DNA of 60,000 bases from Liolophura sinensis (Eukaryota > Mollusca > Polyplacophora > Chitonida > Chitonidae), in contig NC_088295.1 of NCBI RefSeq assembly GCF_032854445.1, positions 2,546,501 to 2,606,500 of the forward strand, written 5' to 3'. The notes under the pieces are model-generated. The model ran no database searches and had not been told where the DNA came from. It was given only the letters and a program-made list of their open reading frames with translations. The position numbers were made by a program, and so were the translations under genes. Positions 10,208-21,980 of this stretch are shown here, piece after piece (position 1 is the stretch's first letter; every line of letters begins with the position of its first letter).

Positions 10208-11530
10208 CAGAAGCGGATCATGTTCGGGGAGCGGATATGTCGGACTGAGGAACGGACCATAATCGGGGAGCGAACCATGATCGGGGAACGGATCATAATC
10301 GGAAGCGGACCATGATCGAGGAACGGACCATAATCGGGGAGCGAACCATGATCGAGGAACGAATCATAATCGGAAGCGGACCATGATCGAGGAACGGACC
10401 ATGATAGAGGAACGAACCATGATCGAGGAGCGGACCATGATCGATGAGTGGACCTTGACTGAGGAACGGACCATGATTGAGGAATAGCTAAGGTGCTTGT
10501 AATCTCTTCATTTATACAGAGAACGAACCATGATCGAGGAGTGGATCATGATCGAGGAGTGGACCTTGATCGACGAACGGACCATGATCGAGGAACAGAC
10601 CATAATCGGGGAGCCGACCATGATCAAAGAGTGAGGAATAGCTAAGGGGCTTGTAATATCTTCATTTATACAGCGAACAGATCATGATCGAGGAACGTAC
10701 CATGTTCGAGGAAAGGACTATGATCGAGAAATGGACTATGATCAAGGAGGAACTGACCATGATCGAGGAGCTGACCATGAGCGAGAAAAAGATCATGATT
10801 GAGGAATGGAACATGATCGAGGAACGGACCATCATTGAGGAACGGAACATGATTGAGGAACGGACCATGGTCGAGGAACGGACCATGATCGAGGAATGGA
10901 CCTTGATCGAGGAACGGAACATGACCCAGACAGACTATGATCGAGGAACGGGCCATGTTCTAGGAATGGACCATGATCGAGGAGTGGACCATGATCGATG
11001 AGTTGACCATGATCGAGAAACGGGTCATGGTCGAAGAGTGGACCATGATCGAGGAACGGGCCTTGATCGAGAAACGGGCCATGGTCGAAGAGTGGACATG
11101 ATCGATGAGTGGACCAAGATCAAGGAACGGGCCTTGATCGAGAAACGGGCCATGGTCGAGGAGTGGACCATGATCGATGAGTGGACCATGATCGAGGAAC
11201 GGACCATGACTGAGAAACGGACCATGACTGAGGAATAACTAAGGAGCTTGTAACCTCTTCATTTATACAGAGAACACACCATGATCGAGGAACGGATCAT
11301 GGCCGAGGAGCGAACCATGATGTAGGAGCTGACCATGATCGAGAAATGGACCATGTTCAAGGAGCTGACCATGAGCGAGGAGCTGACCATTAGCGAGAAA
11401 AGGATCATGATTGAGGAACGGAACATGATAGAGGAACGGATCATGTTCGAGGAGCTGACCATGAGCGAGCAATGGACCATGATCGAGGAGTGGACCATGA
11501 TCGACGAACGGGCCATAATCGAGGAATGAC
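10208..11530. repeat. 18-bp minisatellite in four blocks with a repeated spacer
   Basis: The basic unit is ACCATGATCGAGGAACGG (18 bp). Blocks are separated by a repeated spacer of about 40 bp, seen near 10485, 10640 and 11232, containing AGCTAAGGTGCTTGTAATCT and then TTCATTTATACAG. A shortened form of the spacer closes the array near 11525. Because 18 is a multiple of three, long frames are open on both strands (plus strand Met-Ile-Glu-Glu-Arg-Thr type, minus strand Met-Val-Arg-Ser-Ser-Ile type). Internal frame shifts and stops in the blocks argue against a gene. Confidence 0.9.
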
Positions 11531-11604
11531 TAAGGTGCTTGCCTTTTAATGCATAGGGCACACGCAGTGCGGGTTGAAATACAACTTTAGGTAAAGAACT
11601 TGGT

Positions 11605-11945
11605 CCATCCTGCTTACACGTGCTTACATAATACAGTTACACGTGCTTACGTACTACATTTACACGTATTTAATATAGTCAGACCTTTCGATCCAGCCTT
11701 TTGAAAATCATTTATATTGTAAATGTACATCTACAATTGAGGTTCAAGGTATATACCGTATGCAGAACAAAGATCACTCAATCGTGATTAATTTACCAAT
11801 TTCATAGCCAAAAATATAAAACAATAGTCGTCAAACATTCCTTGCTTTGTTCGTGTATGATTTGTTCGTGTATGATTTATGACTTGTTCTGTATGATATA
11901 TGACTTGTTCCTGTATGATTTGTTCCTGTATGATTTCTTTCTGTC
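11605..11945. repeat. Two short degenerate tandem repeats
   Basis: At 11605-11675 about three units of 25 bp share TTACACGTGCTTAC. At 11845-11945 six or so units of 14-22 bp share TTGTTCGTGTATGATT. The sequence between them looks unique and AT-rich. Confidence 0.7.
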
Positions 11946-14900
11946 GATAGATTCACTCTGACAATGAAATAACAGGGTTATATTACGTCATATGCTGATT
12001 CTTAAAGGCTGGATGACTTTCCATAGGGTTTTAGATTAATCCAGATATTGGATCAGAAAGTTTGTGCAGAGTAAACCTTCTGATTTTTAGACTGAAAATT
12101 ACCAGCTAACAATTCCAAATAAAACCACATAGGCTAGCGAGATGTCATCGTCTGACGTTGTTCCCAGCACAACCTCCAGGATTTCTGTCAGCCAGTTGCT
12201 TTCATCAGGTCTCAGACGTAGAGTTTGTTATACATGAATTCCACGTGTGCTTGTCTTCTCAGTGTTGACATAGTCCGGTAAATACGGTGCAGATTTGATG
12301 TAGCAAAAGGCAGGAAGCTCAGCTGCCTATTGCTTGGATACATGAATATCGCGGAGGCTCGGAACCAGATGAATTTCTGTAAAGCAACCAGGGGAAATTG
12401 GTTATCGGGAAGTTTGAGATGTTCATCTCGCACAGATTCAAATGAGAAAATGCAATTATCTTCAAAAATATCGAACGGTTTCAGATTCATCTTACTTACG
12501 TTGTATCTTGGACAAACTTCATTCTGCTTTCACAAGTGACCCTTGACGGTTAATAAAGGCTGAGACATGATGGGAAGACAGGGCTACCGATATACGCTCA
12601 GATCACACCGTGACAAATGGCGTCTCCCAGTGAAACGTCAAGTGGACAATTAAAGATGGCTATCTGGAGAGAAGACCAATTCACTAAACCAGGATATACT
12701 ACAGCAAAGGCTGTTTTCGCTTATGATAGATTGCCTTCTACAGTAAACTCCGATACTGGACGGTTCGATACGAGGACAAAGACAATGTCCTATACCATGT
12801 ATCATGAGAATATAGGATTTTTTGGTTTGTACTAGAGCTGTTGTTACATTCCTATAACGATAGTACATCGGTACAGCGACTTGTTTTATTGTGGCTTGCA
12901 AAATTGTGTCTACATGATTACAGATGGGCTCTGTTGACATCAAGAAAATATATTTAAATGACACTGATGTCTAAATAATTGAAAGACTTTACCCAGTTGC
13001 GTTGATTAAACAAGGGTCTTTTTGCCTGTTGAGCGTATTATTGACCAATAAAGTGCTGAGAATGTCTACCCTTGGGCATGATACCGCATTAACACATTGT
13101 CTAACGTGTTGCAATCTAAGAGATTTAACCTGTCGCTGCCGCATAAGGCTGAGTTCTCTTATATTAAAGATCAATAGTCGGATGCTGGCATGATATGTTT
13201 ACGGTCGGCGGAGTGTTTAAATGTCTAAGCTGTCCCGGGTATAAAATATGTGGTTTGTTCACACAATGCACGACCTCCTTCTAGTTTGTCAAGAGATGAT
13301 TACACATAATGGCAAACGAGAATATGTGTTTTTCATATAGATGAGTATCATTAATGTCTGCTCCAACAGTACCGCCACAGGAATAGACAACGTAAACATA
13401 CAAATTTTGTGCGCGCCGCCAGGAATTGACACATCAGCCGGGACAGAAAATCACAGCCAAATCAATCATTTCGTTAAATGAGCAATCCATCATGGCTTCT
13501 TGACATGTTTCTGCTCACACCTTGGTAACAGTGTAAGCTCTTTGCCTATAAAATCAGCGGATTATGGCCAGTGGCGGGAAGAGGTGATACGAGTTCATTA
13601 CTGGCTGAGATAGCATTTGTCTGAGGTCGATTAAACTGCTGTCAACATACAAATGACGGCATTTACTCATCGTTCATTTGAAGAACCAACATATGTGACA
13701 ACGTTTGCCTGATATGAACCATTGAGATTGCTCGCCTATTAACTGAGAAATGCACAATGACGGAATCCAGTACGCCACCGAAATCTAACATTGTGGCAAC
13801 CATCAATGGTGGATTAACGAAGTAGTGGATTTTGGCTTGGCCAGCCTATTGCTGCCCACTTGGTGGGATCTGTGTGAGATCTGTGAGGGTGTGTGAGATC
13901 ACAGACCGTTACTACAATCTGAAGCATTATGAGGTCTGCCCAATTTCGGCACGATAACTCTGGTCTGGCCTAATCGAAAGCTTGTATAGTGAGCCCATCG
14001 AGTACTTGCTCTCAATAACACCTCCGCGGACACAAGCGCAACTCAATTTGGAAATCCCTGCTGGCTATTTTCACTCTTCAGTTTCTCAACGCCAGAGGGG
14101 CTCTGCTCCACGCTAGACCTGAAATTGTCTCGAAACACGAAGACAATTTCCTCTGTACTTGGCCGATGATTTGGACTACTGAAATGACTAATTTTCGCCT
14201 TTTCACAGATTTGACAAAATCCGTCTAAAGAAGAAGTTTTGTCGGTTGAGGACGAGGCTGCGGGGAAGTCACTTGTATAGTACGGCACGTTTCACCATCA
14301 AGGACACCGTGTTTAAATCAATATATAGTCTACACGGCCAATTAACGCCTCTTCTCACCCCAAAAGTACCCAAGTATGTAAACTCACCAGCCCATAATTC
14401 TTTCTCCATGCAGGTTTATTATATAGACACGTATAAATGGAATTACCAGGTAGGCTTATTCAGGTCCTGGCTTAGTAATGAGTTTATACTGACCGTGTAC
14501 TCACCATTAACGTTCCCCCGGTGCACTGACTTCGTTATGACGAGAAATAAAATTAAGTAATTTAACACATTTACGAAAAGTAACAGATATTTTGCAGTTT
14601 TATGTTGTGTGAGGTCAGGACTAACATATCTTGCGTGAAGAATGAATTATGGATCCAGTTCGATTCTTTTCATTTCTATCGATTACCATCTCTAACGGGA
14701 GCTGACATATCTCAGGGTCAAGGCGAATTCCGACACCCTCTCTAGAGGGTCTAAACGAAACCCCTGCCAATAGAGGCTGAGGAAACGGGTAGTGAGCAGC
14801 TCAGATCGATGAACGGTTTGCTAACCAATTATCCACAAGTTAGTCAGTAGACAGGAACTCATGGTATGTCTGCTGCTCAAGGCTGTCAGTCAGGGCACAA

Positions 14901-15678
14901 TTCTTAACACCTACAATAGTGTCAACAACGGTTTATAAATTGCGGCCTGTGTCTACAGGACTTTCGTTGATAGATTGTGAGGTATAATTTTACAAAGGCC
15001 ATAGCTCGTTAGTTGAGACTAATTTGTGGGAAATTTAGACCCCAGCTAGAGATCGTCCCTTCTTCCTCTACGTCTTCGCGCCTCAAACTGACCTATAGTC
15101 GCCGTGGAGCGGATTCTCCATGATTCTCCACTATCTATCCTTTTCAGACATCAACAGACCTTCACAGGCCAATGGGGTGTTGTATTAAGGTTTTCGCCAG
15201 ATGCATGGACGAAACTTAAGGACGAAAGGGACAGCTGTATGTTGACGTACTTCAGACGGCCATGTGTAAGGTATATCTACGGATCAGAGGCTCCACCACA
15301 GGCGGCCATTGATTATGTTTAATCAACCTGACGTGACATAAAGGGATTGGATTAGCCAGTTAGACCAACAGTGTATTCCAGTGGGTACCAACCGCGCACC
15401 TCATCTGACAAATACCTGACTAACATTACATTAGTATTACTTCATTAATTTGAATTGAATGTCTTGCCTAAAATATGGAATGTGTTCCATTCATCGTTAA
15501 AAACTGACGACAGCTTCCATCTTGCATGTTACCAACTTTGCTTGTTATTTTTATTTATAATTTCTTACATATTCCTTTGGTAGTTAAGATTGTTTTGTAA
15601 ACAGGTCTTGCTAGGATCAACTTGGAACAGACCTTCATGGTTGACGAGTGGTATACTAATGTCAGACTTGAAGCTTAT
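11946..15678. other. Unrecognised, mostly non-repetitive sequence
   Basis: No SINE, array or recognisable exon was seen in 3.7 kb. Open frames of 60-104 codons (for example 12212-12490 minus, 12650-12964 minus, 14043-14288 minus, 14246-14560 plus) show no motif I recognise and are within chance length. A stretch around 13380-13600 is less AT-rich and holds AATCAATCAT and TATAAAA-like words. I draw no functional conclusion from it. Confidence 0.45.
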
Positions 15679-15900
15679 ATTTATTTCTTTATTTGATTGG
15701 TGCTTTACCAAGTTACTTAAGAATATTTCAATTACACGACGGTGGCCAGCATTACGGTGGGAGGAAATCCGCAGGTTGCTGCAAGCCTTCCCACGTACGG
15801 CCAGCATGAGCTTGACTTGAACTCAAGAGACCGCATTGGTGAGAGGTTCTTAGGTCATTACGTTGCACTGGCTTGCTAACCACATGGACAACTAAGGCCC
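15679..15900 (-). mobile_element. tRNA-derived SINE, internally deleted
   Basis: On the plus strand it starts with the reversed tail (ATTTATTTCTTTATTTGATT), then GGTGCTTTACC, CGACGGTGGCCAGCATTACG, then jumps to TCCGCAGGTTGCTG. It therefore lacks the G-rich middle of the core. It ends in the tRNA-like head, where the B-box region reads TTGACTTGAACTC and the A-box region is diverged. It is an old, decayed copy. Confidence 0.8.
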
Positions 15901-16900
15901 CTTGAAGTTTATAGATTCGACAGCCCGTAGAGTAGACTATCCAAGATATGATGATATCATCCCATCTGCTGTTTTACCCCAGTCTATTTAACCGTGTGGT
16001 CAGGTTTAAAGCCATACACATCACTGCAGTGAGTGTGACGTGTAGATCTGTAAGATTTATTTAAGCCAACATTACAATATATTATCCAAAACATGCTCAT
16101 CAGGTGAGTCTAGCAATTAAAAGGTAATTAATTATAAGTGATTGCTTACAAATGACTCAACATGAGCCTCATTCAAAAGCTCAGCCGCAAATAACCATAC
16201 ACAAATCCGTTCACCCGTTGAACTCTTTGACTTGGCCGTTATTGCCCTGTACTCTGTCCTATGTTAAGAGGCGATCTTTTTGTGGCTCAAATAATGCCAG
16301 TTACAAGTCACTCGGAACTCGGAACTCCTTTACCGCTTTTTTCAACAACACAAACAAAAAAGATAAAAGCTCTGAAGAAAAACAAACCCATTTCAAACGC
16401 CACTGAATCCATCAAGACAACATCCCTTGGGTAACAACTGAGCACCTCGGACGTAATCTTGTTTGTTGGAAAGGGAAGAGACATGAGAACATCTGTCAGC
16501 TGTTTCGCCTTGTTATTCCGTTTCTCACTAGCCACTATAAGCGTTGTCCACAGACTGCTTGCCCACTTCGCTGTTGCTATGCATGCAATCCTAGCATCAA
16601 GGTACCAAAGTAACTTGGAAAGAGGTAAATGAATTAAACCAAAATTTCTGAACCAGCGTTTTTCGCTGAATATATACAGTGTCATGATTTGTCTATAAAC
16701 CAAAAACGCCACCTCATTTAACAAAAACATATATGGCGTTAATCACCAAATAAACAAGACGATACCTCATATGAAAAGAATTATAAAATATTCCGGGAAA
16801 AATCGACTGATGACTCGAACTGTTCACAAAATATGGGTCAGCCTGAAACGTTTTCTCAACAATATTTCCTTCACCGTTTTATAGATAAGGCCAACTACCT
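15901..16900. other. Unrecognised intergenic sequence
   Basis: AT-rich. It holds a 140-codon minus-strand frame (16308-16730), the longest non-repetitive frame apart from the retrotransposon. It has no recognisable domain, and frames of this length are expected by chance in 60 kb. Confidence 0.45.
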
Positions 16901-19611
16901 GGACCGCTAAACTGTCCCACAGACACTGCCACATGTGAAAACGACTGTACCGCTAAACTGTCCCACAGACACTGCTACCTGTACCGCTAAACTGTCCCAC
17001 AGACACTGCCACCTGTGAAGTCGCCTGTACAGCTAAACTGTCCCACAGACACTGCCACCTGTGAAGCCACCTGTACAGCTAAACTGCCCGACAGGCACTG
17101 CAACCTGTTAAGCCACCTGTACAGCTAAACTGTCCCACAGACACCTCTACCTGTGAGGCCAGCTTTACAGCTATACTGTCTCACAGACACTGCCACCTGT
17201 AAAGCCGCCTGTACCGCTAAACTGTTCCAGAGACACTGCTACATGTGAAGCCACCTGTACCGCTAAACTGTCCCACAGACACTGCCACCTGTGAAGCCGC
17301 CTGTACCACTGAACTGCCAGACAAGCACTGCCATCTGTGAAGCCACCTGTACCGCTAAACTGCCCCACAGACACTGTTACTTGTACAGCCGCCCGAACCG
17401 CTAAACTGCCCCACAGACACTGTGCCCGACATTCACTGCAACCTGTGAAGCCACCTGTACAGCTAAACTGTCCCACAGACACCTCTACCTGTAAGGCCAC
17501 CTGTCCCGCTAAACTGTCCCACAGACACTGCCACCTGCGAAGCCGACTGTACCCCTAAACTGTCCCACAGACACTGCCACCTATGAAGCCACCTGTACCG
17601 CTAAACTGCCCGACAGGCATTGCAACCTGTAAAGCCGTCTGTACCGCTAATCTGTCCCATAGACACTGCCACCCGTGAAGCCGCCTGTACCACTAAACTG
17701 CACGACAGGCACTGCCACCTGTGAAGCTACCTGTACCGCTAAACTGCCTCACAGGCACTGCTACCTGTAAAGCCACCTATACAGCTAAAGTGTCCCACAG
17801 ACAACTCTACCTGTAAAGCCACCTGTACAGCTAAACTGTCCCACAGACACTGCCGCCTGTGAAGCCGCCTGTACCCATGAAATGTCCCACAGACACTGCC
17901 ACCTGTGAAGTCGCCTGTACCGCTAAACTGCCCCACAGGCACTGTCACCTGTGAGGATACCTTTACCGCAAAACCGCCTCACAGACACTGTCAGATGTAA
18001 AGCCGCCTGTACCGCTAAACTGTCCCACAGACACTGCTACCTGTAAAGCCACCTATACAGCTAAAGTGTCCCACAGACAACTCTACCTGTAAAGCCACCT
18101 GTACAGCTAAACTGTCCCACAGACACTGCCGCCTGTGAAGCCGCCTGTACCCATAAAATGTCCCACAGACACTGCCACCTGTAAAGTCGCCTGTACCGCT
18201 AAACTGTCCCACAGACACTGTCACCTGTAAAGCCGCCTGTATAGCTAAACACTCACACAAACACGGCTACCTGTGTACCGTTAAACTGTCCCACAGTCAC
18301 TGCCATCTGTAAAGCCGCCAGTACCGCTAAACTGTCACAGAGACACTGCTACATGTGAAGCCACCTGTACCTCTAAACTGCCCCACAGACACTGCCACCT
18401 GTGAAGACCCTTGCACCGCTAAACTGTCCCACAGACACTGCAACCTGTAAAGCCGCCTGTACCGCTAAATTGTCACAGAGACACTGCTACATGTGAAGCC
18501 ACCTGTACCTCTAAACTGCCCCACAGACACTGCCACCTGTGAAGACCCTTGCACCGCTAAACTGTCCCACAGACACTGCAACCTGTAAAGCCGCCTGTAC
18601 CGCTAAACTGTCCCACAGACATTGCCACGTTTACCGTTAAACTGCCCGACAGGCACTGCAACCTGTGAAGCCACCTGTACCATTAAACTGTCCCACATAC
18701 ACTGCCACCTGTGAGGCCGCCTGTACCACTGAACTGCCAGACAGGCACTGCCACCTGTGAAGCTACCTGTACCGCTAAACTGTCCCACAGACACCTCTAC
18801 TTGTAAAGCCACCTGATACGGTAAACTGTCCCACAGACACTGCCACCTGCGAAGCCGACTGTACCCCTAAACTGTCCCACAGACACTGCCACCTGTGAAG
18901 CCGCCTGTACCGTTAAACTGTCCCACAGACACTGCCACCTGTGAATCCGTCTGTACCACTGAACTGCCCAACAGGCACTGTCACCTGTGAAGCTACCTGT
19001 ACCGCTAAACTGCCTCACAGGCAGTGCAACCTGTGAAGCCACCTGTACCCCTAAACTGTCCCACGGACACTGCCACCGGTAAAGCCGCTTGTACCGCTAA
19101 GCTGTCCCACAGACACTGTTACCTGTAAAGCCGCCTATACCGTTAAACTGTCCCACAGACACTGCCACCTGTGAAGCCGCCTGTACCGTTAAACTGTCCC
19201 ACAGACACTGTTACCTGTAAAGCCGCCTATACCGTTAAACTGTCCCACAGACACTGCTACCTGTGAAGACGCCTGTATCGTTAAACTGTCCCACAGACAC
19301 CTCTACCTGTAAAGCTGCCTGTACCCCTAAACTGCCTGACATTCACTGCCACCTGTGAAGCCGCCTGTATCGCTAAACTGTCCCACAGACACTGCAACCT
19401 GTAAAGCCACCAGCACAGCTAAACACTCACACAAACACGGCTACCTGTGAAGCCGCCTGTACCGCTAAACCTTCCCACAGACACTGCCACCTGTAAAGTT
19501 GCCTGTACCGCTAAACCGTCCCACCGTCACTGCCACATGTGAAGCCGTCTGTACCGCTAAACTGTCACACAAACACTGCTACCTGTAAAGCCACCTGTAC
19601 TGCTAAACTGT
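16901..19611. repeat. 46-bp minisatellite, about 59 copies
   Basis: The seed is ACCGCTAAACTGTCCCACAG followed by ACACTGCCACCTGTGAAGCC. Successive starts are 46 bp apart (for example 16903 and 16949). Higher-order repeats are visible: a block near 17761 recurs 276 bp later (six units), and a block near 18333 recurs 138 bp later (three units). This points to unequal exchange or local duplication. Some units are truncated. Confidence 0.93.
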
Positions 19612-19850
19612 CACACAGAAGATACCATATGAAGATTTCTAATAGAAGGTACCATGTGAAAATTTCTGACAGAAGATACCAGGTGAATATTTCCGACAGA
19701 AGATACCATGTGAACATTTCTGACAGAAGATACCATGTAAACATTTCGCACAGAAAATACCATGTGATCATTTCCGACAGAAGATACCAGGTGAAAATTT
19801 CCACAGAACATACCATGTGAACATTTCTGACAGAAGACACCACATGAGCA
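19612..19850. repeat. 27-bp minisatellite, about 9 copies
   Basis: The unit seed is AGAAGATACCATGTGAACAT. The array follows the 46-bp array directly and leads directly into another 27-bp family with a different sequence. Confidence 0.88.
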
Positions 19851-19857
19851 TGCCCAC

Positions 19858-20283
19858 CAGAACATAACGCGAGAGCACGTGTACCAAAACATAACACAAG
19901 GGCATGTGCACCAGAACATAACACGAGAACATGTGCACCAGAACATAACACGAGAGCACCAGAACATAACAAGAGAGCACCAGAACATAACACGAGAACA
20001 TGTGCACCAGAACATAACACGAGAGCACGTGCACCAGAACATAACACGAGAGCATATGCATCAGAACATAACACGAGAACATGTGCACCAGAACATAACA
20101 CGAGAGCATGTGCACCAGAACATAACACGAGAGCATGTGCACCAGAACATAACACAAGAGCATGTGCACCAGAGCATAACAAGACAACATGTGCACCAGA
20201 ACATAGCACGACAACATGTCCATCAGAACATTACAATAGAACATGTCCTACAGAATATACCAACTGAACGTTCCCAACAAAAT
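19858..20283. repeat. Second 27-bp minisatellite, about 15 copies
   Basis: The unit seed is CACCAGAACATAACACGAGA with GCATGTG; shortened units (18 bp) occur near 19950-19990. The period is a multiple of three, so the plus frame and all three minus frames stay open (plus-strand periodic His-Gln-Asn-Ile-Thr). No initiation, splice or composition evidence supports a protein. Confidence 0.9.
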
Positions 20284-20372
20284 ACGCCCGACCAATATGG
20301 AACACGTCCGACCAGTAAGTAATACGTTCGATCAATGTTGAACATGTCCGACCAATACGGAACACGTCGGGC
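20284..20372. repeat. Short repeat of about 22-23 bp, about 4 copies
   Basis: Diverged units share CGACCAATATGGAACACGTC. This closes the chain of adjacent arrays that starts at 16.9 kb. Confidence 0.7.
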
Positions 20373-21219
20373 AAATGCTAAACTCGCAACAACCAAGTAA
20401 AAGTCCAGGTAGGTCTGATTTAGCACATTTACAGTGCCATTGCCGTGTGGAAAATACACTACTCAGGTATCCTCTCACTTGATAGTGAATCAACCAATCA
20501 TCCAATTGGTGTTTGATAAGCATTTCAAGTAATCATTGCAATTTACCAACACTGGTGGTATTTAATAAACAGAAGTTCTGACAAATTTGTCTCGTGTGGA
20601 GGAAACCTCAAAGACTTGTCTTATTAAGAATCATACGCTTTTCGCGTGAGCACAAAGAGTGATAAAAAAAAGCACGCCAAACATTCATCAACTCGTTGAG
20701 AAACGCAACCTGTGGCTAGTGCATATTGTTTCCGTTACAGATCGATGCACCGTTAGCTCAGTGTTGTTTTAGTGGTCCTGTCATTCAGGCAAGTTTTTAT
20801 ATGGTTTAGTTGTAAGAACTTTTAAGCCTTTAGACCTAAACCTATTGATTTTTTTAAACTTCAGAAGCCATTAATTCCTCAAACCAATGCATTACCGCGA
20901 TGCAGGAAGTCTTCAATAAATGTTAGCAATGGCACATTCCCTTGAACACATTGTCTTTCCGTTTGAATCCAACACTCAGATCTATGTTCGAAGGATTTTA
21001 TGTAAGTAGTAAGGGTCTATGAAGCCGACATTAAGTAAGACTGCTTATGTCATTTATCAGAAGCTGTATAACCGTAATAAACATATCCTTATGGAAAGAA
21101 ATCGGAATGAATCTGCAGAGATGATGAGCTCAGTAGAACAGGAAACAGTGCGCCTGGATCAGAAGCTACATATTCACTAGAGCAGCAAACAAGGACGGTG
21201 AAGTCTTTCTTGTGCACGT
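20373..21219. other. Unrecognised intergenic sequence
   Basis: Nothing recognisable was seen apart from ordinary AT-rich sequence. Confidence 0.45.
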
Positions 21220-21980
21220 ATGATCGACCCTGTTGTTAGCTCAACCGTGTAAGTCATACACGGATGATCGACCGTGTAAATCATACACGGATGATCGACC
21301 CTGTTGTTAGCTCAACCGTGTAAGTCATACACGGATGATTCACCGTTGTTAGCTCAACCGTGTCAATCATACACGGATGATCTACCCTGTTGTTAGCTCA
21401 ACCGTGTAAGTCATACACGGATGATCGACCCTGTTGTTGGCTCAACCGTGTAAGTCATACACGGATGATTCACCGTTGTTAGCTCAACCGTGTAAGTCAT
21501 ACACGGATGATTCACCGTTGTTAGCTCAACCGTGTCAATCATACACGGATGATCGACCCTGTTGTTAGCTCAACCGTGTAATTCATACACGTATGATCGA
21601 CCCTGTTGTTAGCTCAGCCGTGTCAATCATACACGGATGATCGACCCTGTTGTTAGCTCAACCGTGTAATTCATACACGTATGATCGACCCTGTTGTTAG
21701 CTCAACCGTGTACGTCATACACGGATGATCTACCCTGTTGTTAGCTCAACCGTGTAAGTCATACACGGATGATTCACCGTTGTTAGCTCAACCGTGTCAA
21801 TCATACACGGATGATCTACCCTGTTGTTAGCTCAACCGTGTACGTCATACACGTATGATCGACCCTGTTGTTAGCTCAACCGTGTAAGTCATACACAGAT
21901 GATCGACCCTGTTGTTAGCTCAACCGTGTACGTCATACACGGATGATCTACCCTGTTGTTAGCTCAACCGTGTAAGTCAT
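21220..21980. repeat. 44-bp minisatellite with an inverted repeat in each unit, about 17 copies
   Basis: The unit seed is TGTTGTTAGCTCAACCGTGT then AAGTCATACACGGATGATCG. Each unit contains CCGTGTA, a 5-base loop and TACACGG, a perfect 7-bp stem in the commonest form. Variants with CAATC in the middle keep a 6-bp stem. A shorter unit type lacks the GACCCT part. The ends are abrupt. Confidence 0.93.

Noticed and set aside
16308-16730. 140-codon minus-strand frame as a gene
   Set aside because: It has no known motif. A rough estimate of stop spacing gives several chance frames of this size in 60 kb read six ways.
19565-20322. Long periodic open frames over the 27-bp arrays (up to 214 codons, plus frame and three minus frames)
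   Set aside because: The repeat length is a multiple of three and the unit has no stop in those frames, so they stay open automatically. There is no domain and no initiation or splice context, and nothing favours one frame over the others.
21220-21980. CRISPR-like array
   Set aside because: Units are contiguous tandem copies without unique spacers, there is no cas gene, and the sequence is eukaryotic.
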